Assembly: GCA_905116865.2 (NCBI GenBank)
Contig: CAJHNH020008101.1
Coordinates: forward strand, 192,739-256,738
DNA length: 64,000 nucleotides
Reading direction: 5' to 3'
Source of the DNA: Candidula unifasciata
Lineage: Eukaryota > Mollusca > Gastropoda > Stylommatophora > Geomitridae
Shown here: piece after piece, positions 10,311 through 24,772 of the stretch
Layout: each line of letters starts with the position of its first letter
Numbering within the stretch: position 1 is the first letter of the stretch
Notes under the pieces: generated by a model
Database searches by the model: none
Seen by the model: only the letters and a program-made list of their open reading frames with translations
What the model was told of the DNA's origin: nothing
Program-made: the position numbers and the translations under genes

Positions 10311-10910
10311 CAAGCAAATGTCACTATAAGTTACACAAATTTGTATTCACCAAGCATAGGTCGAATAACAAACATAGCAACAATTTAAAAATAAAACAGA
10401 AGATCGAAAGGATTTGTCTAGAATACACGAACATTTAAAATAAGAGATTTGATTGGTAAGTTCCATTGTGTTACACATCATTCACATCAATAAAAATTCG
10501 CATTCTAGTGTATTCTAGACAAAACATTACGGTCTGCTTTGTTTGTAAATTGTTGATGTGTTTGGTATTCGACCACTTCTCGGTTAATATAAATTTTTGT
10601 AATCTGAGTGTTCCCAGTTCATCTCCAGCTTCTTTGTCTTTTTGCAGTCGTTGTCCAGACATTTCTCTGACTTTTTAAAATTTGTTACATTTTATTTTCA
10701 TGCCCCCCTCCCCCACCCCTCTCTCCCCTATATTTGTTTTCAGATGCATTTAACCTTCGTTCTATGTCTTTGGTAATTCTCCAACTTTCACTGACATATG
10801 TTAGGATTGAGATAACATTAGATCTCAAGATTCGTTGTCTGGTCTTAAAGCTGTATGACTGTCTGCATTTGAAAGATTTCCTAGTGATAAGGATTTGAGT
10901 CCGAGGTTTT
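10311..10910. other. No gene seen
   Basis: AT-rich with short unsupported frames. The words TGTATTCTAGACAAA (about 10510) and TTTGTCTAGAATACACGAA (about 10412) form a loose inverted pair. No known element was identified. Confidence 0.4.
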
Positions 10911-11043
10911 AGGGCCGCATGGCTGCAGCCGCTACAAACTGTGTAGGTTAGGATTTTATGTTTGCCTCTAACATAAACCTATCGCCTTACACAGGATTGG
11001 AGCCTGGGTCTCCCGACTAAAAGTCCAACATTTTTACCCGCTG

Positions 11044-11050
<7 letters not shown>
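10911..11050 (-). mobile_element. SINE family C, diverged copy
   Basis: It shares the CGCATGGCTGCAGCCGCTAC-type body end and the GAGCCTGGGTCTCCCG B-box complement with the copy at 7547-7692. Its head lies at the left edge of duplication block A, whose first copy starts at 11044. Confidence 0.5.
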
Positions 11051-14861
<3,811 letters not shown>

Positions 14862-15484
14862 GTGGTACTACTAAAACTTACAGTGCGGTTTATTGTAAAG
14901 AAAAATATTACAAGTAACAGACACAGACGGGAGGTAATACATACAGAAAACCACATGCGAAGTACATATTTTGTGTGCACACAATGCTTTTACTAAGCAG
15001 TAATGCTAACTATGGCATATAATGTATTTTTCGTATCATGACTTTATATCTATCTTCCTTTTTTTTAATTTCTAGGTACCAGTAAATGCATGTCAATTTG
15101 TTTAACAAGCATAACATGCATTATTAAACTATACAATTGTATGTTTAAAAACAGCAAGCTCCGATACTATAAGTTTTTACCCCTATAATAATACCACATG
15201 GCAACAGATATTATAGCAGATTTTACCCGGAACAAAACAATGGACACCTCATTAAAAGAACCCTTCTCTTGGGGCTTTCAATTAAAGCTAAAATTAGTAA
15301 CCCGCCATAGGAGGTTAAAAACCGCAACGGGAGACAGAACGCCCCTAGCCGGCTCATGGGGGGAGGAAGGACAATAGAAGACTGCTGCTATGAAACAATA
15401 AACTGCGGCTAATCACTGGGAGGTTTCTGTCCCCTTGTTCACGTGTTATCATTGAGGTTATGGTTTGAATATCGTAATTAGGCA
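14862..15484. other. No gene seen
   Basis: The first bases (TTGTAAAGAAAAATATTACA, GACACAGACGGGAGGTAATA) weakly echo a stretch inside block A near 14116-14165, suggesting an older local duplication. The rest appears unique and AT-rich. Confidence 0.45.
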
Positions 15485-16190
15485 TGAGTTGAGTTCAGTT
15501 GAGTCAAGAATTGACATCACAGCACTCGGGCATTCCCATGCCTGTTCCGTCCTCAAACGTCAGCAACCAGCACAGAGTTCCAATACTGATGGTACCGGTG
15601 ACAATCTGGTTATGTGTCCACCTTACCTTTCCTTTCATTGTAGTGAGCCTGCCCGACCCTCTGGTTACCCTCATTTTCTCCAGGCCATAATAATCTTGTT
15701 TCGCTACTGATTCCATTACTTGTTCCCTTGTCATGTATAAATTCACCACACTGTGGCAAAAATCCAGCCAATTTGTCTGCCTGTTCATTACCAACCAAGC
15801 CGGCATAGCCTAGAGAAAATATCCAAAGTATGCTCACTACGAGTGACCTTTACAGTGAAGCTTGCCACTCTGCTCAAAGAATCCCTGTCTTCACCCTTCT
15901 CAACATGCTTTCAGAGTCTGTTACAATTACGACATGTGCATGCATCTTGTTCTCTAGCAAGCAGAGAGATGCGATTACCGCCTCCACCTCCATTCTCATG
16001 TTGGATGTTGTGATGTCACATGCTATGCTGTCTTGCACTAAATATTTCCCATTGGCTTTCGCTACGAACCCCAAGGTACTTCTCTTTCCTCTCAACACCA
16101 AACAATCTGTATAGATAATCAGATCACATGGGCGTAAACAGTCGGGAAAAAACTGTTTAATGGACCATAGAATATGTCGACTGCTCAAAG
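15485..16190 (-). mobile_element. LINE 3' end with RNase H domain, decayed
   Basis: On the minus strand, from about 16188 down, the translation shows RNase H-like order. YTDCL stands at the first-aspartate strand (family D-G/S), and MRMEVEAVIASLCLLENK provides the glutamate helix. VVIVTDSESMLRRVK provides the next catalytic aspartate. After a frameshift comes GLVGNEQADKLAG, which resembles the usual last RNase H motif. A tail ending ECCDVNS follows. The first catalytic aspartate and neighbouring glycine appear altered, and frames are broken, so it is inactive. RNase H after RT is typical of several non-LTR clades; the clade is not assigned. Copies of the same end lie at 10085, 30361, 36590, 37325 and 39830. 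Confidence 0.8.
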
Positions 16191-16504
16191 AATTAGGTAA
16201 AACATGGTATAAAATTGTATTTTAGAGGTTTTTTGTAAAACATTGTATTGAATAAATGATGGTCCTCTTTAGTTGTAGACAATAACATAACTCACCCTAG
16301 ATTACACGTGACTTAGCCGTAGTGTGGTGCCCCAATATAACTGAAGCGGTTTCTCGGATTGATTTCTACGTGTTTGATTCTCATTTTTAGGATGTTTATA
16401 CTACAGTCTACAATCCTGGAGGAGAAAACTAGAAAAAGAAACATTTTTTTCCAAGTCGGTTGTGCATAAACAGGTTAAAAGAAACACGATCGAGATATTA
16501 CTTT
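16191..16504. other. No gene seen
   Basis: AT-rich spacer between the RNase H LINE remnant and the coding-like tract. Nothing recognised. Confidence 0.4.
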
Positions 16505-17366
16505 AAAAAAAAAGTTGTATACCCATTTTCCCATTCATCTATCTCTGTCATACACTGGGCTGTCAGCTCAAGGTCTTTTATGTTTTCCCAATGCTCAGTT
16601 GTCAGATTACTGGGCGTCACCACAAATTGTTTCACAGCCCCTCAAGGATAATGCAGTGTTGCAGCGGTCTTGTGTTCTGGTCGTTGCAAGACACGAAGAT
16701 AACTGGCAGACAGCGGTATGGTTCATATCTTATTCCTGTATGTGTTTGTTAAATGGACAATGACAAATGCTTATCCGAAAGAAAGCGACATTGTTCTATT
16801 CATGTGTCTGTGGGAGTCTGTTACATGGTGATAACGATTGTTGTTTTTTTTCCAAAACTGTTAATGAGAGTTTTGACATCGGGAAAGAAGAACAGATAGA
16901 AGGTCTCTTGTTTCGCATTGCCTTCCGTGACTTTTCATCGTCCTTGATGATGGTGTCCACTGCAGCTGAGTTTTCTAAAATTGTTGTGGACAGTTCAGCA
17001 AGTTCTCTTTAAGACTTTATAGAGTGCTTTCAGTAGTTTCGCCCTCTATAGCTAGTCTAGCGAAGCGAATAACGATGAAAGACAAACCATCCTACCTCCA
17101 TTTGTTTGCATCTTGTTAAAGTACTGTTTTGCTATCGATAGGGATGAGAGATCTGCCTTTAAGTTGGAGCAAGACGATGCAGTGGGAGCTGTTGCTGGAA
17201 CGGTTCGTCTTGTGGGGCTGCCAGGGACACAGTTGTAGCTTCTGTGTGCTCCTCCATTCATCATTGCCTCCCTGCTGATCTGTCCACGTAAATTCTTGTC
17301 CAGGTCTCCTATGAGAACATGCCCCTGGAGTGTTTCCTTCTGATAGCTTTCTTCACCACGTGGCAT
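16505..17366 (-). pseudogene. Coding-like tract, unknown gene or pseudogene
   Basis: Three stretches on the minus strand read like protein. From 17366 to about 17090 there is an open frame starting MPRGEESYQKETLQ with SPTRRTVPATAPTASSCSNL and SLSIAKQYFNKMQTNGG. From about 17007 to 16795 there is RELAELSTTILENSAAVDTI, later RNKRPSICSSFPMSKL. From about 16640 to 16510 there is VVTPSNLTTEHWENIKDLEL. They lie in order but in different frames. The first could end at a GT donor (GGAG|GTAGGATG), giving an intron of about 85 bases before the second. I do not recognise the protein. It could be exons of a host gene, a decayed pseudogene, or chance. Confidence 0.3.
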
Positions 17367-17803
17367 CTTTGTTTACCAAGTTAGGGTTGGAGGTTGAGAC
17401 ATTTAATATCATCGACTCTGGGTCCCAGAGATCACAGAGCAGCTCTTCTGTTTTTCAGCTGTTGTTACATTTTTTTTTCTACTAATCTGAATGCACAATT
17501 TGATTTTTAGATTCGTTTTTGATCTATGGTTTAACCTGGTGAGCTTATTTTGTGGGTTTCCCACTGGCGTCAGTTTCTCGTGCGAAGGGTAGTTCGCGAT
17601 ACTCTTCAGTTTGTTTCTTGTCTTTCTTTTGCCTTTCTTCTAAATGGAGAATGTTGACCGCCTTTTTCTTTTCTTCAGTGGACGTAGATTAAAAACAAAC
17701 ACCTACAATTGTACGCAGACATAGTTTGTGAGCTGCATCAAGTTTTGTGTGTCTGTGTGAATGGGCTGCTGGTATCTTCGGTGATAATGCATATTCGAAA
17801 TTT

Positions 17804-17857
<54 letters not shown>

Positions 17858-18611
17858 CAATGTATACCAGCTTCTGATTGTGACAGTTGACTGCCTACGT
17901 GATGAAAGACACTTTCTTAATCACATTTTATTTCTCCTTTACCTTTCTGTTATTTCCATTATGTAATGTGTCTACGTCAGACGACTGTCAAGCTTTGGAA
18001 GGCCAGAGTTTTGGATCAACGGCATTCTTGAATTTAGAATAATCCTAACGTAATCTATAACTGCTGAACAGAAGGTATCCTGGTGTTTATCTTGCTTGAT
18101 TGTCATCGAAAAATGTCCCACTGAGGCTCTGTGCGTCTAACCTCTAAGTTGCAAATCGAGATGGAAAATACAGAACAAAATTAGACATTTTAATTTAATT
18201 TCATTGTCTAGTGCATTGTTTTACACAAGTTCGCCGTTCTGTATTTCATCTCATGTAGTCTAAATTTATATTGCAATATTTATTCAAATTATAAAAGAAT
18301 GTGGCCAACGATCTATTTTTTGTTTCAACATTGTATCAGATCGTAGTTCACTGCGCTAATGAGGTATTTTAAATAACATAATATTAAATCATGGTCTCTC
18401 AAGGTATTGGATGATTTTCTTATTGTATAGGTGTTTGCAAAACTAATTCTGATCAGCGTAATGACTGAAGTGGGGTCAATATCGTACAAGACAAAAACAC
18501 GAACCACTAGGCCATCAAGGAAAAGACAAACTGTCAGGTTCTGCTTCTTTTATCTTCTTCTTATCGTTCATCAACTGTGAATTCCTGCAGAAAGTTCTGG
18601 TTGTTCGTCAA
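17367..18611. other. No gene seen; contains (CT)n
   Basis: The stretch is AT-rich, with a pure CT tract at about 17804-17854. The apparent small open frames near it are driven by that tract. Nothing else recognised. Confidence 0.5.
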
Positions 18612-18643
18612 CCCCCCCCCCCCTTTTTTTTTGGGGGGGGGGG
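18612..18643. repeat. Homopolymer hairpin C-run, T-run, G-run
   Basis: About 12 C, 9 T and 11 G follow each other directly. The C and G runs can pair with the T run as loop. It may be real, but homopolymer lengths are error-prone in assemblies. Confidence 0.8.
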
Positions 18644-18649
18644 TTTGTT

Positions 18650-19498
18650 CTAGAACTTGTATTTTGCGTGCACATTCGGTTTACATATCTGGCTTATCTG
18701 TAGGCCTTTGTAGACTGTTGGTTCTTCGACACTCAGGCAGATTCGCTCCGACTTCGGAGAAAACATCCCTCTTTAGTCATTTTCTACGACATGACTGTTA
18801 GGAAGGCAGGGGTCTATTCATTTTGTGTGTGCCCCAAATTGGGCCTTGGAAAACACTCGGAGATATCGCATGATGAAAAACAAAAGTTTCACAACTTTAG
18901 GAAAACAAAGCATGAAAGAAAAATTACCACACGTGTCTAATTGACACTTAGTCAATGATGGCAAACATTGAAGAGAAAATTTATATGCGCGGGCAAATTT
19001 AGAAGTACCCGTCACTGAATAAATGGCTTCATCTTTATTACGTCGGCTGGCTAATCGTAATGACAGCTCCAGGCTTGTCAGTGTTTGCCTGCTTTTTATT
19101 GTATTGCACTAGAAGACGATCTTTGACCCAGCCTTCCTGGCAACGGGTAATTAAACTCACACATCTCTGGCTGGAGCTCAGTGACGGAGAGGAAGAACAC
19201 AACAAATATTTTCATATCCTCATTTTGGCAGTTACACTTTGGTCATTGAAGACAGGGATAAAAATTCCTTTGTGAAAATGTGATTCTAGGACGGTAACTT
19301 GAGTTTGGCTTGTCAATGATGGTTTCTGAACTCGACAAATAAATTCTCATCAAGGAAATTAGACGATTTCAGGTTGGTCAAGCATCAAGTTGACCATATT
19401 TTTCCCCCGTGGAATGACTGCTTTTTGCAAGGCTGGTGGATTTAACTGAATCAATAGTAAAGGAAAGGTCCAAGTTTCCAAGCCTCGTAGCATACATG
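18650..19498. other. No gene seen
   Basis: Open frames on both strands are short and have no recognisable motif. The sequence appears unique within the window. Confidence 0.45.
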
Positions 19499-19750
19499 AT
19501 AAAAGTAAGTAAGGGACCAATTTCGACGCCTTCAAGCCTGTTTGGCATAAAGGGCTAGACCTATATTTGATAGCCCGATTGGGTACTCGGGTGGGTCACG
19601 CGGTCAATATCATGCCGGCCGCCTTTACTTAACAGAGCTTTACATGGCACCTATTTAAGGCTAGGTCCACGAAGGACTTTCTAAAGCTGTCTGGCTATGC
19701 CAGGACCTGAGCCCACGACCTTGAAATCTACAGGCTAACGTCTGCCGCGG
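19499..19750 (-). mobile_element. SINE family A copy
   Basis: It has the AAGTAAGTAAGGGACC tail complement, GGGCTAGACCTATATTTGAT, GTCAATATCATGCCGGCCGC and a head end near CTACAGGCTAACGTCTGCC. It is more diverged than the copies at 27755 and 28804. Confidence 0.7.
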
Positions 19751-19924
19751 CTTCTATAATATATAGTGCTAAGGCTTTTTTTAAATCACAGATCGGCCCT
19801 TTGCGGATTATGTGGTTATACACACACCGGCCACCTGTGGTGGCGTAAAGGTTAGACGCCTGCCCATCCACTAGAAAGCGCCAGGCTCCAATCCGTATGC
19901 AGCCTCACCATGGAAGGGACTATG

Positions 19925-20090
19925 GTCTCGAGGAATGACATCCGCCTCGAGTTCTGAAGGTCCCGGGTTCAAATCCAGGTGAAGGCTGGGATTTTTTCAC
20001 GTTGACTTCAAGTAATTGTCCCTGGTCTCAGGGCAGAAAGATCAGACGCCCGTGTGTATTGTTGCGCACGTAAAAAATCAAAAAGAATAG
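19925..20090 (+). mobile_element. SINE family B copy
   Basis: Plus-strand relative of 5178-5347. It shares GTCTCGAGGAATGACATCCG, a B-box GTCCCGGGTTCAAATCC, a body with AATTGTCCCTGGTCTCAGGG and AGACGCCCGTGTGTATTGTT. The upstream bases 19840-19900 include another tRNA-like stretch (GTGGCGTAAAGGTTAGACGC), which may be a second, diverged element. Confidence 0.6.
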
Positions 20091-20517
20091 CCTAACGGTG
20101 CTAGCCGGGCGAAATGTGGAGTTACATATCAACCATAAGAAGTTCAGGATCCTCGCCGGTGCTACGGAGTTCGTGCACTGCCCTGAGGTTCTTTGGACTG
20201 AGGCTTGAGCTACAAGTAGAACGGAGTACCTACGGGTTACCACCCTTGTGCCATGATGTTGGTCTTTGGTTTAAACCATAAACCAAACCAAACCAGCCTC
20301 AGTATGTGTAAAATAAATTGACCTTTGCACCCAGCTTAAGCCAGCGTAAACTATATACCACAGGTAAAGTCCTGGGAAGTGAAGGCCGCCGTCGTGATGT
20401 TGACCACATCTTTCATCGACCTCCGATTGGTAACATAAATATGATTCCATCACCAAACGCTCGAAGCGCCGTGGCCTAAATAAGACCGTTCGCTTACTTA
20501 TAATATTGTACTTTCAT
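20091..20517. other. No gene seen
   Basis: It contains GGTTTAAACC with palindromic surroundings near 20270-20295. No supported gene. Confidence 0.4.
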
Positions 20518-20518
20518 T

Positions 20519-20650
20519 AAAGTAAAGAACCTCTTTTGCACTCCCTCAGGCGTGTGGGGCAAATAGGGCTGGACCTATTTGCATAGACCCACTTAGTGGG
20601 TGATGTGGCAGGCACCAACCCGGCCACCTTTACTTTCAAGGAATATAGGA
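20519..20650 (-). mobile_element. SINE family A, tail half only
   Basis: The tail and core (GTGGGTGATGTGGCAGGCAC, CCGGCCACCTTTACTTTC) are present but the tRNA-like head is missing. A LINE fragment follows about 40 bases later, so the head was probably lost to that insertion or to truncation. Confidence 0.6.
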
Positions 20651-20689
20651 CTTTTTGAAGTCGTTTTTTTTAAAGAGATACGTATTTTT

Positions 20690-21060
20690 TTTTTTTTTAC
20701 CAAAAAGAATGCACAAAAGCTATCCACCTTCCACCACACATGTCTACGTAGAATTGTCAAAAGTTTCTGGCCAGACACAATCTCAAATACTAATCTACTT
20801 CAAGTCACAAACCAAGAAACTCTAGACAGTATGATAACCAAGAGACGATGGAAATGGCTTGCCAAAACAGATCCCACATGGAAGGAAAAAGAAAAAAAAA
20901 AAAGCTCCCAAAAACAACATGGAGACGAACGATGGAAAGTGACATGATTGCTGACATGGAAAACTGCACTGAAGATTGCACAGGACAGGAGAGCATGGAA
21001 AGTCCTTTCTGCAGCCTTATGTGCCTATAGGCATAAATAGAAATAATGACGATGATGATT
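20690..21060 (+). mobile_element. LINE 3' end fragment
   Basis: Plus-strand frames give HHTCLRRIVKSFWPDTISN and ITKRRWKWLAK, then, after a shift, KKKKLPKTTWRRTMESDM. These correspond to the C-terminal region after the RT of common animal LINEs (family pattern: LRRI, W/P-D-x-I-S-N, RRWKWLGH, GRPKTTWRR). It ends with a GATGATGATT tail. Frames are shifted by A-rich runs, so it is dead. The clade is not assigned. Confidence 0.7.
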
Positions 21061-21548
21061 AATTTCTTTGATGTTTAGATTGTCGTTCTATGATTTATAC
21101 ATTTTCTTTTCTACGATTTATAGTTCATCTTTTTATGATGCTTATATTGTATTTCTATGATATATAGACTACAGTTATGCTGTATAAGATTGTTTATTTA
21201 AGGTGTAGACTGTCTTTTCATGGTATGTAGATGTCTCTTTTTTATGTACAGGCTATCTTGAGTGTAAGTAGGTAAAATTTGATGCCCTTTCCTAAGCCAT
21301 TTACAAAGGCGGCTAGACTAGTAGTGTAACTACCTGGTCGATGTTCTAGCCTTTATCCATACTTCCTGAGATGTTTGTTAAGTTTTAGGATGGGTCGTCC
21401 TGCAAGTCTTAGTGATTTTTTTTTTAAAACCCAGCGATGAGTTTTCGATCCCAACGAATTTTAACAGACAGACACACTGCTCTACGGCGACTCAAAATTA
21501 CTCAGTTCGTTATGTGTTGTTTGTTACAACATTATCTTCTCTTTCATG
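21061..21548. other. No gene seen
   Basis: AT-rich sequence with loosely repeated words of the type TCTATGATTTATAGA and TTTTATGATG (about 21070-21260), possibly a very degenerate short tandem repeat. Confidence 0.4.
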
Positions 21549-21692
21549 TAAAAGTGAGTGAAGGTCCCTTTTCCACGCCTTCAGGCCTATTGGGAATATA
21601 GGGCTAGACCTATATTGTTATTGACCTATCGGCACTTGGTGGGTGATGTGGTCAGCATCACGCCGGCTGCCTTTACTTCCCAGCCAACGCCA
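21549..21692 (-). mobile_element. SINE family A, tail half only
   Basis: It matches the tail and core of family A (CCCTTTTCCACGCCTTCAGG, GGTGGGTGATGTGGTCAGCA, CGCCGGCTGCCTTTACTTCC) and stops before the head. The truncation point is near that of the 20519-20650 fragment. Confidence 0.65.
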
Positions 21693-23106
21693 CGACGACT
21701 CCCTTTTTATTTCAAATTAATTTTTTCCCTTATGTTTTCTTACATGACTTTTACGGTTTCGGACGTCGAGGGTGATATGTTTCTTCTTCTTTCTTCTCTG
21801 GCAGCCTAGACCATAAACACTTAGTGTTTTTGTAGAGTTTGTCTTATGTTATCTTGCCATTTGATTCTTGCTGCTTTGTGGGTATATCTAAGCGAGTGAA
21901 CTATCTTTTTACTGACAGAAACCGAGCTACATGGATTAAAATTCCTCGCAATGGAGTCAGTTCACTGAACATGTTACCTTCATATTCGTCCCAGGGCATG
22001 AATGTGTTGTTGATAATGAAAGAGCTGATAGACCGACAGGTGCTCCATTAATTGATCACGCAGACATTGTCATTGTCCTTAGAGATATAGGACGTTCTGA
22101 GGATTTTAGAAGCAACGTGTCCACATCACTGCTAAGAATACGAGAATTTGGAGTAAAGATTGGCACAGCCAAGCACAATAAGCACACGGGACACACATGA
22201 AGTCTTGTTAACCAACATAGGACGAAAATTCTGAGACACGAAAGATAAAAGTGTACAGGAAAAAAAAGACTTTCTGCCCATTTTCTCTCCAGGCTTCCTG
22301 CGTGCCGCATGCAACCGCGCGATGCTGATGAATATATAGTGATGTGAATTTGAGCGCCTATGGATGTGTCTGGAGTGCTGTGAAGATAATCAAACTCATA
22401 ATTCATAACTCACACTTTAAAAAGCTTTACAAACTTAGGCCCTCACTGACTCAAAATTCGGCATTGGATAATGTCATACATACAACTGGATCCCCACTGG
22501 AACTGTGAAGTGTGTGCATTGTGCTTGAAATCTCATTGTGCCATCTATGGACAGAGGCAAGAGTACTCACTGCCATTTCCGTTTGCAGTAAAAGAGATCT
22601 ATTGACGAATCAAATCAAACAGATAGCTTACATATAGATTTGTATCATGCCGTATATTTTATCCCTCCCACAACTGTTATCTTATTTTGGTTTCAATTCA
22701 GAAAGCTAAAACGAAAATTCTGAGACACGAAAGATAAACGTGTACAGAAAAAAAAAAGGCTTTCTGCCCATTTTCTCTCCTGGCTTCCTGCGTGCCGCAT
22801 GCATCCAGTCCCTAGACCGGAAGCAGTCGCGGGGACACTCTTCCGGCGTTCAGCTTGCGCACTTTGTTTAAAAGAAACTGGCCCTAATGTATTTGCTGAC
22901 GTCATTTCCTGTATGTTTGGAGCAATATAATTCTATTGGCGGAGGCAGAAGAGGGAAAATGGAGGTTTTAGTTCTCGTGTTGTGGAACAGCCAACAAATA
23001 ATGGTCCATTCAGTTCATTGAAGTAAAAAACGCATTGTTCACTGTCTGTAAATTAAATTGGCTTCTCTAGCTCCGTGTGATAGCATATTACCTTGCACGT
23101 CGAATG

Positions 23107-23107
<1 letters not shown>
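21693..23107. other. Intergenic stretch with a local duplicate
   Basis: About 95 bases at 22218-22315 recur at 22715-22806 in the same orientation (ATTCTGAGACACGAAAGATA, TTTCTGCCCATTTTCTCTCC, GCTTCCTGCGTGCCGCATGC), with a few differences. They could be two copies of one short dispersed element or a local duplication. No gene recognised. Confidence 0.55.

Positions 23108-23180
<73 letters not shown>
23108..23180. repeat. (TA)n microsatellite
   Basis: About 35 TA units without interruption. Confidence 0.97.
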
Positions 23181-23184
<4 letters not shown>

Positions 23185-23589
23185 GCCAACGGCTTCGGGC
23201 TGAGGAGCGCATTAGGGAGTATACTAGCCTTATCCTAGGAAGAGAAAATGCAACCTGAAAACTTTGTGTTATGGCAGGGCAGACTAGGCCCTTACCCTTG
23301 GCTGGCAGCTCGTCTAGAAGGGAAGCTCCGACAAGCGAACAGATAGAGCATTGCTCTTCTGATCCGACAGCTTCTGCAACCTGCCTCGTTTCAAACGTAC
23401 TGGTTTTACCTTTCCTTTGGAGTAGACAATGCAGGTTAGGGAAAGGATCATTATGCATGGGCAGCATATGGTCTCTACAATACTGCCCAGGCTTTGTGCT
23501 ATTGAGAGAGGAACTTCATCCCTGGCCTTAATCGGTCTTAGAAACAAATCAAGAGGCAGCAGTTACGGGTTATAAGTCCTTGTCAGTTG
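23181..23589. other. No gene seen
   Basis: Open frames overlap on both strands (to about 115 residues) with no recognised motif. Because they overlap and the minus frame runs into the TA tract, none is supported. Confidence 0.4.
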
Positions 23590-23814
23590 GCGTAGACAGG
23601 GGCGCCACGGGTTGCCTACGACGGTGGGAGACATCTTCAAATTTCACTGATTAACTACCGCCCGCTTCAAGCTGGACAGCCCCCAGCCAATAAGATGTTG
23701 ATCCGCCACAGCTTGTATGCTTTAATGGGTGCTTGGAGCTAGGAAAAAATCCGAACTGCAGGTTGTAAAACCAATGCACCAGGCAATAAAAAGAAACATA
23801 ACCCCAAACTTCGA

Positions 23815-24540
23815 CTTGGCTCTTGGAACGTGAGGGCCATGTGTACAGGGTTTTCCACTGACCTGTAAATAATATTGATGTGAGAAAAACGGCTATCATT
23901 GATGCCGAACTCAACAAATTGGACATAGATATTGCTGACCTACAGGAAACCCGTCTGCCAGAGGATGGGTCTATAAGAGAAAAAATTATATCCATTTTTC
24001 TGGAAAGGCAGAGGCCAGGAAGAAATCAGGATGTATGGAGTGGGATTTGCAGTAAAGAAATCACTGTTAGGATCAGTTGAGAGTCCAACTGGAGGAAGTG
24101 ACAGAATATTACCCCTACGATTGTCTACCTCAAGCGGTTTTATTACCCTTGTTACTGCATATGCACCCAATCTAACGTCAACAGAGGACGCAAGAGATTC
24201 TTTTTATCAGGAACTCGATAACGCAGTGAAATCAATTTCTAAATCTGACAGCAACTATGTACTTGGTGATTTTAATGCTCGCGTAGAGTCACACTCAAAC
24301 TCATGGCCAGTTTGTCTTGGAAAAATATAATGTTGGCCATTTGAATGAAAATGGGCAGAGACTACTGGAATTCTGCATTAGAGGTGACTTGTGCATCACA
24401 AACTCCTTTCTCAAAACTAAAGACCGCCATAAGGTGTCATGGAAACATCCATGATCTGGCCACTGGCACCAGCTGGACCTTATTCTCACAACGAGGCAGC
24501 ACTCAAACTCTGTAACACTAACTCACAGCTACCACAGTGC
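23815..24540 (+). pseudogene. APE-like endonuclease domain of the LINE, broken
   Basis: Segments in three frames together cover the EEP endonuclease fold. They run from LGSWNVRAM through the catalytic-glutamate strand (LQETRLPE), YAPN and GDFNAR to a final HSADCDTDLSLV, in place of the usual S-D-H. A stop and shift fall after the first motif and others near 24010 and 24320. The domain would nick the target DNA during retrotransposition. Confidence 0.75.
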
Positions 24541-24772
24541 TGACTGTGATACTGACCTTTCCCTAGTTGCTGCAAGAGTTCGGATGAAACCAAAGAGAAT
24601 TTTCATTTCAAAAAATAAATATATCCCTAGGTTAAATATTTTCAAAACTAAAATCTTGAATTTGAATGGGGAGGTTATTAATGACAAGAAGAAGCAGCTA
24701 GATAGATGGGTGGAACATTAGCTGGACCTTTACTCAGTTGATACTAAACTAGCAGATGGTGCTCATAATGCC

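Noticed and set aside
20268..20297. Functional palindrome around GGTTTAAACC with repeated AACCAAACC
   Set aside because: Short and low-complexity; expected by chance in AT-rich sequence.
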